DNA of 64,000 nt from Treponema sp. (GTDB lineage Bacteria > Spirochaetota > Spirochaetia > Treponematales > Breznakiellaceae): the NCBI GenBank assembly GCA_031257675.1, contig JAIROG010000034.1, positions 1-64,000 on the forward strand. The letters are read 5' to 3'. The position numbers and the translations under genes are program-made. Positions 23,092-30,547 of the stretch are shown piece by piece. The first letter of the stretch is position 1. Each line of letters begins with the position of its first letter. Under the pieces are notes generated by a model. The model was not told the DNA's origin, ran no database searches, and saw only the letters and a program-made list of their open reading frames with translations.

Positions 23092-24141
23092 CTATGAATC
23101 CGGCTTTATGCCTAAAATATCACGCCCTCGCGCAAGGGCATCGGGCGCGATGTCCCCAATTATTTCGATAAAACTCATTTCGGAGAAACGCAACGCCCTG
23201 TTTATCAAAAAGGGGATGGGGCTGTTGGGTTCCTGGTCATGAAAATACTCGGACCCTTTTTTCAACAGCAACAGCGCCTCCGCCCGGGTTGCGGCATGAT
23301 AGGAAAGGAGGGAAATCTTTTCCCCGGAAACGGGGGCGGCGCCCTCCTTTGAAGGTGTATCGGGGGTTTCCTCCGGAACGTTTTGGGAAGCCGGTATCTG
23401 GGAATCAATGTGGGCGCCGTAAAAGGCGGCGAGCCGGTCCAGTTCATGGCACAACGCGGACATGTCCAAGGTATAGCCCTGCATCTTGCCGTTCATTGCA
23501 TCCCGAAGTTCCGTAATAAGGACAAGCCCTTCTTTGACCAGAGCCGACTGGGACTCAACCTCCGCAACCGGCACGTTCATCAGTTCCGCCCGCAACAGTT
23601 TGAGGTCGACGGCTTTGTCGTCGCTCACCTCAATTTCGTTGAGGGAAATGAGCAGGTCCCGCAGGGTATAGCGCAGGGAAGGAACCAAGCGGGTTTCGCG
23701 GAAACGGGGAATAAACATGATCGGATCGTTAATGGCCCCGGACTGGGGGGACAACATGGAAAGAATATTCAGCCGTTCCAGGGAGTCGTTGCCATCGTCA
23801 GGATCAAGCCGGGGATAAAAGGAGTCCCAGAGTTCCTTGACTAGAAACACCAGCACCTTGAGACCGGCGGACAGCCCCGCAATGCCACCGATAATGGACT
23901 CGGCGATGACGAGGTATACGGCCACCCGGAGGTCCCGGGTCTTGGTCCACAGTTCAAGGCAGTTTTTGCTGAGTTTTTTCCACTCCGGCCCCCGCCCCTC
24001 GATTTTGGAGTCCCCCATAAAACTATCCGAGACTTCTACCGCCAAGGAGTCCATCTCCATGTACAGAGGATCGTATTCAAGGTTCTGCCCGGCGGGGTCC
24101 GCTCCCTCAAGCTTAACGCTTAACGCTCCAGCATCGATCAT
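23092..24141 (-). CDS. tssA: T6SS assembly protein TssA (ImpA_N domain)
   Basis: TssA primes and coordinates sheath polymerisation. The N-terminal ImpA_N domain includes GPEWKKLSKNCLELWTKTRD and LSAGLKVLVFLVKELWDSFY, then PRLDPDDGND. The C terminus has the VasJ-like end EPNSPIPFLINRALRFSEMS. The open frame extends to a TTG at 24162, but the ATG at 24141 has AAGGTG five bases upstream and is preferred, giving 349 residues. It is the first gene of the T6SS operon, with a promoter candidate about 50 bases upstream. Confidence 0.9.
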   Translation of the reverse strand: MIDAGALSVKLEGADPAGQNLEYDPLYMEMDSLAVEVSDSFMGDSKIEGRGPEWKKLSKNCLELWTKTRDLRVAVYLVIAESIIGGIAGLSAGLKVLVFLVKELWDSFYPRLDPDDGNDSLERLNILSMLSPQSGAINDPIMFIPRFRETRLVPSLRYTLRDLLISLNEIEVSDDKAVDLKLLRAELMNVPVAEVESQSALVKEGLVLITELRDAMNGKMQGYTLDMSALCHELDRLAAFYGAHIDSQIPASQNVPEETPDTPSKEGAAPVSGEKISLLSYHAATRAEALLLLKKGSEYFHDQEPNSPIPFLINRALRFSEMSFIEIIGDIAPDALARGRDILGIKPDS

Positions 24142-24192
24142 CAAAACACCTTCATTCTCCAAAACTACAGTTTTTGGAACATGCCCATATAA

Positions 24193-24222
24193 ATACTACG
24201 CAGTTTCTTTGTTAGTTGTCAA
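24193..24222 (-). promoter_or_regulatory. Candidate sigma70-type promoter of the T6SS operon
   Basis: On the minus strand TTGACA (24217-24222) is followed after 18 bases by TAGTAT (24193-24198). The predicted start near 24186 gives a leader of about 45 bases before the tssA ATG. The -35 is a perfect match, so basal transcription could be substantial. Confidence 0.6.
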
Positions 24223-24300
24223 GTGGCAAAACTTCCATTCTTCGAGTTTTATCCTGTCAAACGCAAATTTTTTCCGTAACGCGGACTCCCCGTCGGGCGC

Positions 24301-24522
24301 TCACCTAAACTCCAATTCGCGCGAAACGCGCCACGTACCGGAGCCAACCGGCATGATGTTTCCCCACCGGAAGGAATCCTCCTGGTTATGGGGGCTGACA
24401 TCCTCAAACATCCGCAACACTTGATGCGGGGTATACGAGGGAACAACCGTCCGGTCCGGACCAAGTACGAACGGTATATGCAACAGCAGGGCAAAATACC
24501 TAAGATTAGCCGGAGATTCCGT
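24301..24522 (-). other. Open frame continuing in phase after the barrel gene stop
   Basis: Immediately after the TGA of the barrel gene (24523-24525) the same frame stays open for 73 codons to a TGA at 24301-24303. It reads TESPANLRYFALLLHIPFVL and later RWGNIMPVGSGTWRVSRELE, which looks like real protein. There is no ATG; the first usable start would be TTG at 24483. It may be a former C-terminal extension cut off by a nonsense mutation, a separate small gene, or chance. The rest of the gap to tssA holds the T6SS promoter. Confidence 0.3.
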
Positions 24523-25299
24523 TCATAAACGGTATTCTATTCCTATGGCGGGGGCCAGGGTCATGGCGTCCCGAACACTCAGGTTCCCCAATTCCAGAGC
24601 GATCTTGATGATAAAAAAATCAAAGAAGTAATCAAACTCCGCCTTTAGGCTAAAAAAATCAAAGGATTCCTTGGCTTTGAAGGTAATTCCCCCGTAAAAC
24701 TGATCCTTGGTATAATTAAGGGTAAACTCCATGCCGTCAAAGACGGACGAGGGGACGACAAGAAAATTGAGGATGACCTCGAACCCTATCCCGAAGGGAC
24801 TGACATAGGCCGCCGCCGGGTCAAGGCCGAAAAAGAAATCCTCCGCGGACCGGCTGCCGTAGCCCAAAGGAAAGCCCAGGTCAAGGGAAAAATCCCCCGC
24901 CGCCGAAAACAGGACGCCGCCCAGTTCCGGCGTTACCTTGCCGGCGGCCCGGCCGTTGTCCCCATCCGGGTCAATCAGCATCTCATTTTCGTTCCGGATC
25001 CTGAACTGTAGGTTCGCGCGGGAACCCAAGGGCAGGCGGGCGGCGAACTTTTCTTCCGCAAAAAAGAACTGAGGAAGGAATTTGAAAAGATGAAAGGAAT
25101 ATTCCCCCAAAAAATGCAGATCGAAATTCTGGAAGGAACGCCCGTATTCAAGACGGGGGGTGATAAAATAGTCCCGCTCGCCGGCCAGCAGATCGGGGCT
25201 GTCAAGATAGAAACCGGCGCGGAACCCAAGAGTATCCGCCGCTACGGAACCGCGCCAAAATAACGAGAAAAATAAAAAAAAACAAACCGTTTTTCGCAT
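24523..25299 (-). CDS. Putative outer-membrane beta-barrel protein
   Basis: Starting at the ATG at 25299, MRKTVCFFLFFSLFWRGSVA is a signal peptide followed by ADTLGFRAGF. The 258-residue chain is rich in alternating hydrophobic and polar residues and in Phe/Tyr/Gly (for example FDLHFLGEYSFHLFKFLPQF and FFSLKAEFDYFFDFFIIKIA). It ends IGIEYRL, as expected for a small outer-membrane barrel. I recognise no specific family; treponemes have many such proteins. An upstream start at 25344 would put 15 charged residues before the signal peptide and is less likely. It precedes the T6SS operon on the same strand but has a separate promoter region. Confidence 0.65.
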   Translation of the reverse strand: MRKTVCFFLFFSLFWRGSVAADTLGFRAGFYLDSPDLLAGERDYFITPRLEYGRSFQNFDLHFLGEYSFHLFKFLPQFFFAEEKFAARLPLGSRANLQFRIRNENEMLIDPDGDNGRAAGKVTPELGGVLFSAAGDFSLDLGFPLGYGSRSAEDFFFGLDPAAAYVSPFGIGFEVILNFLVVPSSVFDGMEFTLNYTKDQFYGGITFKAKESFDFFSLKAEFDYFFDFFIIKIALELGNLSVRDAMTLAPAIGIEYRL

Positions 25300-25353
25300 G
25301 GTATGCCTGAGCTTATTCCCCAAAAACGAACTATATAATGCCAAGTGAGCGGG

Positions 25354-25476
25354 CGCGATTATTTTTTCGGCGCAAATTTAGCCCTACCGGTAAATCAGGC
25401 GGACGAGGGCGTTGCGGGGGCGTCCCTCCGCAGAGGGAGACTTCCCCCTGAAATACGCCGAAAAAAAATAATCGCG
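25354..25476. repeat. 123-base palindromic element in the divergent gap
   Basis: cgcgattattttttcggcg at 25354-25372 is mirrored by its reverse complement at 25456-25476, differing only by two extra A residues. The 83 bases between contain a second nested hairpin, tccctc-cgca-gaggga. It occupies most of the gap between the barrel gene and the STAS gene. It could be a small MITE-like element, a folded non-coding RNA or a bidirectional terminator. The rest of the gap to 25623 holds no gene I can see. Confidence 0.55.
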
Positions 25477-25623
25477 TCTCAGGGGAGTATACAATACAAA
25501 AAAAAAGATGTAAAGTAGTTTAATAGGTTAATAGGGGAAGGCGGAGCGAGGCTTGTTCGGGCTAAAGCAAATGCCTTCTCCCGGGTAATTTTGGAAAGAA
25601 TTTGAGAATCGAGGATAAAACAA

Positions 25624-25935
25624 ATGGAAATAGTAAAGACCCTGTTGGAGGGCAAAATTGTCCTTTCGATTAATGGAAAACTAAGCGCCGCCACAAGCGG
25701 GGACTTTAACGTTGCTGTGGAGGAAGCTCTGGGGGAATCAAACGCCATTGATTTGGACTTCAGGGATGTCGATTATCTGGCGTCGGCCGGGCTGAGGGTA
25801 TTGGTGGCGGCGCAAAAAAGACTGCGCGCGTCGGGCGGGTCCCTGCGCCTGCTCAATGTCCGCAAAGAAGTAATGGAAGTTTTTGAGATAACCGGCCTGG
25901 ACGAGATTTTTGGTATTCGACCGGAGACAATTTGA
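25624..25935 (+). CDS. STAS-domain anti-sigma factor antagonist
   Basis: A 103-residue STAS protein of the SpoIIAA/RsbV type. In partner switching the unphosphorylated form frees a target by binding the kinase/anti-sigma factor. The core LDFRDVDYLASAGLRVLVAA carries the conserved phosphorylation serine at residue 54 (in ASAG). A GAGG site lies nine bases before the ATG. Its stop TGA overlaps the ATG of the next gene by one base, so the three genes 25624-29561 form one unit. The cognate kinase is most likely the C-terminal domain of the third gene. Confidence 0.9.
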   Translation: MEIVKTLLEGKIVLSINGKLSAATSGDFNVAVEEALGESNAIDLDFRDVDYLASAGLRVLVAAQKRLRASGGSLRLLNVRKEVMEVFEITGLDEIFGIRPETI

Positions 25936-26957
25936 TGATCGTCTACAACAAGCGCCGGGAAGCTCTGGAAGTTACCGTCCGTCTGGCCCAGCAGGAGGAT
26001 GCGCCGGATATTATCGCCCTTCTTATCAAACAACATGGCGCTTGTCACCCCAATGCGGATCTCTACAACACGGATTTTCTCAGAACGGCCATAGCCGGGG
26101 GAGACATCTACGTTGCCGTAGCGGAACTTGAAAACGGACTTCTGTTAGGAATAGCCGGGGCGAACCGGAAGAATCAGTTTGCCGGCGCCCTGGAATTAGG
26201 TATGATGACCATACATCCTGACTACCGGGGATTTGGCATGGGGAAACATCTCTCCTCCTTTCTGCTGGAAAGTCTGACCCGGGACGCCTATGCCTGTAAC
26301 TACTGTCATTGTATGTCTCTGGATATCGCAAGCCAAAAAATCTCCACGGATTTAGGCTTCCGTATAACCGGAATGATTTTGAACTGTTACCGTACGGATC
26401 CCCGGTCCGAAAATTTTTCTGGTCTGGATATTCCTTTCAAGCATACCCTCGTGGTTGTTTGCCGGGCGGGGAGTAAAAGAGACGCGGGTCCCCTGTACGC
26501 GCCTTTAGCTCACACCGGGTATATTGACGGGGTTTATGACGGCCTTGGGGTGGCGTATACCCTCATGGAGGATCAGAATAGGACGCCGGAAGGACCGGCA
26601 TCGGTACGTACCGTTACCCTGTCGGAAAAACACCGGTACTGCGAAGTATTGGCGAAAAGAATAGGGCCGGATTTTGAAAGGATTTTGGAGGATATTCTGG
26701 ACCGCTACGGACATCTTGAAGGCCAGACGTTTAACGTCTTGATCAATCTCAATGATTCCTCCGCTTCCTGGGCATGCCGTCTTTTGGAAGAATGGGGGTT
26801 TTTCTTTACCGGAATACACCCGCTGTCGGGTCCCTGTGAGTACATAATTTTCCATTGTTCCCTCCGCTTACCGGTTCCTTTTGACCGGATCGCGGTCCTG
26901 CCCGAATTTACAGAGGGCTTTGCCTACATACGGTCCCGGTACGACAGGAGCCGGTAA
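25935..26957 (+). CDS. GNAT-family N-acetyltransferase in a partner-switch operon
   Basis: Residues 15-160 form a GNAT domain: VRLAQQEDAPDIIALLIKQH, the acetyl-CoA loop HPDYRGFGMGKHLSSFLL, and the end MSLDIASQKISTDLGFRITG. The second half (about 180-340) is a divergent region that may hold a degenerate second GNAT fold (DSSASWACRLLEEWGFFFTG), a guess from its helix-strand pattern. The start is the ATG in TGATG, overlapping the STAS stop. The stop TAA is followed at once by the ATG of the phosphatase gene. Substrate unknown. Being tightly inserted between STAS and SpoIIE genes, it may modify a component of the switch. Confidence 0.8.
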   Translation: MIVYNKRREALEVTVRLAQQEDAPDIIALLIKQHGACHPNADLYNTDFLRTAIAGGDIYVAVAELENGLLLGIAGANRKNQFAGALELGMMTIHPDYRGFGMGKHLSSFLLESLTRDAYACNYCHCMSLDIASQKISTDLGFRITGMILNCYRTDPRSENFSGLDIPFKHTLVVVCRAGSKRDAGPLYAPLAHTGYIDGVYDGLGVAYTLMEDQNRTPEGPASVRTVTLSEKHRYCEVLAKRIGPDFERILEDILDRYGHLEGQTFNVLINLNDSSASWACRLLEEWGFFFTGIHPLSGPCEYIIFHCSLRLPVPFDRIAVLPEFTEGFAYIRSRYDRSR

Positions 26958-29561
26958 ATGTCTATCAAATCTAAAATTACAGCGGTTATTCTCTCTACCT
27001 GTCTGGGATCCCTTCTGGTCTTCGGACTTGTCATTATGGCGGGTATTAGCGATATACGGAGGGCAACCATTTTTCACAGCGATATACTGGGAAATACGGC
27101 GGCTTTGGAAAGTCAAAATGCGCTGGAATCCCAGATCTGGCAGGAAATGAGAACCCTCACCCGGAGCAAAGCCTTGCTGGCGAATGACAAATTTCTCATG
27201 GTAAAAAATCAGATAACAAGGATTGCCGCCACTGCCGAACATATCTTCACTTTCAAAGAACGATACCAGTCCAAACCCATCAATTACCTGCAAGATGCGG
27301 AAAAGAGGACGGGGAGTCCCTTTCTTCTGACCGCGCCGGAGGCGTCCCTCTCCGCCATTCGGGAGGAAGTTTTCCTGGCGGCAAATATTTCCGATGTTCT
27401 GTGGCAGTCTGTGGCGGTGGACATCGGACTTGCCGCAACCTATATCGGAGGAGAAGCCGGTTATGTGATCATGGCGGACAGGGATACTTCCATCACCAAT
27501 GCAACCGCTTTTGACGTCAAAAGCCGTCCCTGGTATGCGGGGGCCCGGGAAAGGGACGGACTCTTTTGGACCGATGTCTATGAGGACGCCTTTGGCCGGG
27601 GCGCCTGTATTTCCTGCGCCATACCCTTTTACGATTACTCCGGCGAAACGCGGGTTTTCAAAGGGGTGGCCGGCGGCGGCATCCTTTTAACGGATGTGGA
27701 ACGGAGCATAGATTTGGACTTCAACAGAAAAGAGAATTACGGATCGTTGCCAAATAGCATTGAACAAAACGGGTATAGTTTCCTGCTTGACAACAAGGGG
27801 CGGGCGATTATGTCCTCTCAAAAAGAGGGCGGCGGCGATACAAACAGGGATTACCTGCACGATGACAACCCGGAGTTGCGGGAGCTTGCGGCGCGGATGA
27901 TTGATAAACAAGAGGGTGTCTTACGGTTAGAAATGTTCGGAGAGGACGTGTTTGTCGCCTTTGGACCTCTGGAGGCGGCCGATTTCAGCATTGGGATCGT
28001 TATGCCCGTAAAGGAAATTTTCGCGCCGGTCCATTCCATACGACAGAACATAAACGAACTCACCAAGAAGGCGGTCGAGGCTATTAATGGAAATTTTGTG
28101 AAGATGCTGTTTGCCTTCTTCGGAATGATCATCCTAACCAGCGGCATCGCCTTGTCGCTCGCCATCCTGTTATCCCGAAACCTCACCGCTCCCATCGTAA
28201 ATCTCTGCAAAGGGGCGAAGATTATCGGCGCCGGCAATTTGAACTATCAGCTTGAGGTCAGTTCCGGGGACGAGATTGGGATCATGTCCGAAACCTTTAA
28301 TCAGATGATCCGGAACATTAAAACGATCAACAGCGAAAAGGAACGGATCAACGGCGAGTTAAGCGCCGCGGCGGATATTCAAAGGAGTATGCTGCCCAAA
28401 ATCTTCCCCAAATTCACGGAACGCAGCGAACTGATCCTTTACGCGAAAATGATACCGGCGAGAGAGATAGGCGGGGATTTTTATGACTTTTTCTACCAGG
28501 ACAAGGAAGAGACAAAAATCGCCTGTATCATTGCCGATGTCAGCGGAAAGGGCGTCCCTGCGGCGTTGTTCATGGTCATCGCCAAAACCCTGCTCAAGAT
28601 CCACCTGCTCAGGGGCATCAATCCCGCGGAAACCTTGGAAGCGGTAAACAAAGTCCTCTGCGAAGAAAACCTCCAGAACATGTTTGTTACGGTCTTTCTC
28701 TGTGTCCTTGATTTGGAAACCGGAAAAATGATCTATGCCAACGGCGGGCATAACCCTCCCCTTCTTTCCCTTTCCGGGGAACCATATCAATTTATGAGGC
28801 TTAAAAAGGGAGTGCCTCTGGGCATGTTCGAGGAATCCGGGTATTACCAGGAAGAACTGCATCTCAGTTCTGGAGACAAACTCTACCTGTATACCGACGG
28901 GGTAAACGAGACGATGAACGGGGCGGAGGAACAATTCGGCAACCGCCGTTTTTTGGAAAAGGCGAACGCCTGCCGCGATCTGTCGCCGGAAGACCTTGAT
29001 GAGGCCGTCAGGCGGGAGCTTGCCCTTTTTGCGGCGGGGGCCGAACAGTTCGACGACATCACGACCATAGCGATGACTTACACCGGCGGGAATGCCGGCA
29101 AGTCCCCGCGAAACTCCGCCTCCCCTGAATCGCCGCCGGTTTTTGAACGGGAAACAACCCTTCCCGCCGTCCTTGACAATCTTGACCGGCTGTTTGAATG
29201 GGTAGAAACCTTTCTGGCGGATTATTCCTGCCCCACAAAGGTATGCCGTCAGTTTGCGATGGTAACGGAAGAAGTTTTTGTGAATATCGTACATTGCGCC
29301 TATCCTGGAAAAACCGGGGATGTAACCCTGAGGGCAGGCAGGGCGGGAGAAGCTTTTGTACTACAATATGAGGATGAGGGGGTGCCTTTTAATCCTCTGG
29401 AATGGCCCACGCCGGACATAAAAGCCGGTCTTGAGGATCGCGGACTCGGCGGACTCGGCATATACCTGATCAAAAAGATGATGGACCAGGTTGTCTATAC
29501 CCGGCTGCCAGACAAAAATCAACTGACTGTCCGCATGACTCCGCGCGAATCAAAGTCCTAG
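26958..29561 (+). CDS. Cache-HAMP-SpoIIE phosphatase fused to RsbW-like kinase
   Basis: An 867-residue membrane sensor. A membrane segment at 8-28 is followed by an extracytoplasmic Cache-like domain (29-360), with VKSRPWYAGARERDGLFWTD typical of dCache. A second membrane helix (about 375-400) leads into a HAMP domain. The SpoIIE/PP2C phosphatase (about 475-690) has REIGGDFYDFF and IIADVSGKGVPAALFM with its metal-binding Asp and Gly residues. The C-terminal HATPase (about 730-860) has the N-box EEVFVNIVHCAY, DEGVPFNP and RGLGGLGIYLI. One chain thus holds both the phosphatase and the kinase for the STAS protein. The stop lies in the 18-base repeat at 29558-29575. The signal and output are unknown; the nearby T6SS is a candidate target by position only. 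Confidence 0.92.
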   Translation: MSIKSKITAVILSTCLGSLLVFGLVIMAGISDIRRATIFHSDILGNTAALESQNALESQIWQEMRTLTRSKALLANDKFLMVKNQITRIAATAEHIFTFKERYQSKPINYLQDAEKRTGSPFLLTAPEASLSAIREEVFLAANISDVLWQSVAVDIGLAATYIGGEAGYVIMADRDTSITNATAFDVKSRPWYAGARERDGLFWTDVYEDAFGRGACISCAIPFYDYSGETRVFKGVAGGGILLTDVERSIDLDFNRKENYGSLPNSIEQNGYSFLLDNKGRAIMSSQKEGGGDTNRDYLHDDNPELRELAARMIDKQEGVLRLEMFGEDVFVAFGPLEAADFSIGIVMPVKEIFAPVHSIRQNINELTKKAVEAINGNFVKMLFAFFGMIILTSGIALSLAILLSRNLTAPIVNLCKGAKIIGAGNLNYQLEVSSGDEIGIMSETFNQMIRNIKTINSEKERINGELSAAADIQRSMLPKIFPKFTERSELILYAKMIPAREIGGDFYDFFYQDKEETKIACIIADVSGKGVPAALFMVIAKTLLKIHLLRGINPAETLEAVNKVLCEENLQNMFVTVFLCVLDLETGKMIYANGGHNPPLLSLSGEPYQFMRLKKGVPLGMFEESGYYQEELHLSSGDKLYLYTDGVNETMNGAEEQFGNRRFLEKANACRDLSPEDLDEAVRRELALFAAGAEQFDDITTIAMTYTGGNAGKSPRNSASPESPPVFERETTLPAVLDNLDRLFEWVETFLADYSCPTKVCRQFAMVTEEVFVNIVHCAYPGKTGDVTLRAGRAGEAFVLQYEDEGVPFNPLEWPTPDIKAGLEDRGLGGLGIYLIKKMMDQVVYTRLPDKNQLTVRMTPRESKS

Positions 29562-29575
29562 GGCGTGTTCATACT
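29558..29575 (+). repeat. 18-base inverted repeat, right copy, at the phosphatase stop codon
   Basis: CTAGGGCGTGTTCATACT, identical to the minus-strand sequence at 880-897. The TAG at 29559-29561 is the stop of the SpoIIE-type gene. The sequences diverge beyond both ends, so the match is limited to this box. Confidence 0.6.
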
Positions 29576-29890
29576 ACGCAAAATGTGATATACTGACGGC
29601 ATAAACATAACATGGGAACAACGATAGATTTTCGGCTCTTCCCAAACAAAGCCGAAAAGAAAGCGCCGCGCTATGCGTAACGCGCGCGCCATGGTCAGGC
29701 GGCGCGTAAAGAAGGATCGCGCGGGAGACGCGCCGTCCGGTTTTGGCGGGCTTGAGAAGAGCAATCGCTGTCTTGAGAAAGGGCGCGTCTTTTAACCGCT
29801 ACAGGCGGCGCGGGGGCAAAGCGTCCCGCCCGAAAGTCCAATCATTTTGAAATTTCCATAGAAACATTCATTGGAAAGCGCTATGCCACA
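29576..29890. other. Convergent gap with one hairpin and no convincing gene
   Basis: The gap separates the plus-strand phosphatase gene from the minus-strand exonuclease gene. ttttcggc (29629-29636) pairs with gccgaaaa (29651-29658) over a 14-base loop and could terminate transcription. A tiny frame with ATG at 29612 encodes about 22 residues and has a -10-like TATACT before it, but is too short to call. The rest is GCGC-rich, with reading frames that are Arg-rich and look non-coding. No transposase or transfer-related motif is visible despite the repeat at 29558. Confidence 0.5.
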
Positions 29891-30547
29891 TCACAACGCT
29901 GTTTTCTCCATTTCACGTTGAACGCAGCGCAGAAAAATTTCCATGCACACACGGGCGTCGTCTTCAGCGCGGTGGGCGTTATTGGCGGTTATGGCGAGAG
30001 AAGCGGCCAAATCCTGCAAATTGTACTTGTACATATTAGGGAAAGCTTCTTTCGCAAAGGCGATTGTGTCAACAATACGGTTGGGAAGAGCGGGAAAAGG
30101 CGGCGGCCGCGAAACCGCCGCCGCTTGCGCGGATTGAGATTTTTCATCCAAAAACAGTCCGGACCCCTCTTCTTCATCTGCCGGAACGGTTTTATACCGG
30201 ACCTTAAGCCCTTCATTGATGAAACCGCAGTCAAATGGAGCGTTATGGGCGATGACAACAGCGTCATTTATAAAACGAAGAAAATCGGGAAACACCGCGT
30301 CTAGAGAGGGCTTGTCTTTCAGCATGTCATCGGTGATATTGTTCACCGCGCTTGCGCCCGCAGGAATGGAGACGCCCGGATATATCAGTACGGAAAACCG
30401 GCTTATGATCCCGTTTTTATCGAATTTAACGGCTCCAATCTCCACGATGCGGTCTTTTTTCGGGTCCAAACCGGTTGTTTCAAGGTCAAACGCAACGAAC
30501 CGTCCACCTTCGTTGAAGAACGGAGCTATTTCCGCAAAAACCGGCAT
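29891..30547 (-). CDS. DnaQ-type 3'-5' exonuclease (DEDDh), with an inserted linker
   Basis: A proofreading-type exonuclease of the DEDDh class: DLETTG (21-26), HNAPFD (101-106) and HRAEDD (192-197) give all five catalytic residues. It is 218 residues long and has no polymerase or helicase domain, so it is an epsilon-like or PolC-exonuclease-like stand-alone protein. Residues about 119-150 form an extra, low-complexity loop between HNAPFDCGF and FPALPNRIVDTIAFAKE. It includes DEKSQSAQAAAV, encoded by the copy of the 18-base repeat found also at 783-800. The ATG follows the phosphomutase stop directly. Confidence 0.9.
   Translation of the reverse strand: MPVFAEIAPFFNEGGRFVAFDLETTGLDPKKDRIVEIGAVKFDKNGIISRFSVLIYPGVSIPAGASAVNNITDDMLKDKPSLDAVFPDFLRFINDAVVIAHNAPFDCGFINEGLKVRYKTVPADEEEGSGLFLDEKSQSAQAAAVSRPPPFPALPNRIVDTIAFAKEAFPNMYKYNLQDLAASLAITANNAHRAEDDARVCMEIFLRCVQREMEKTAL
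30124..30141 (+). repeat. 18-base direct repeat, copy 2, inside the exonuclease gene
   Basis: CTTGCGCGGATTGAGATT matches 783-800 exactly and in the same orientation. Here it encodes, on the minus strand, part of the non-conserved loop of the exonuclease. Confidence 0.6.

Noticed and set aside
24301-24525. TGA as selenocysteine in the barrel gene
   Set aside because: No SECIS-like stem loop immediately after the TGA is visible and the barrel ends naturally at YRL; a nonsense mutation or separate gene is simpler.
28359-29294. 311-codon minus-strand frame
   Set aside because: Shadow of the SpoIIE/HATPase gene; no ribosome-binding site and no recognisable domain.
29558-29764. 68-codon minus-strand frame as a transposase remnant beside the right repeat
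   Set aside because: No DDE or HTH features; ends inside the phosphatase stop region; composition looks non-coding.
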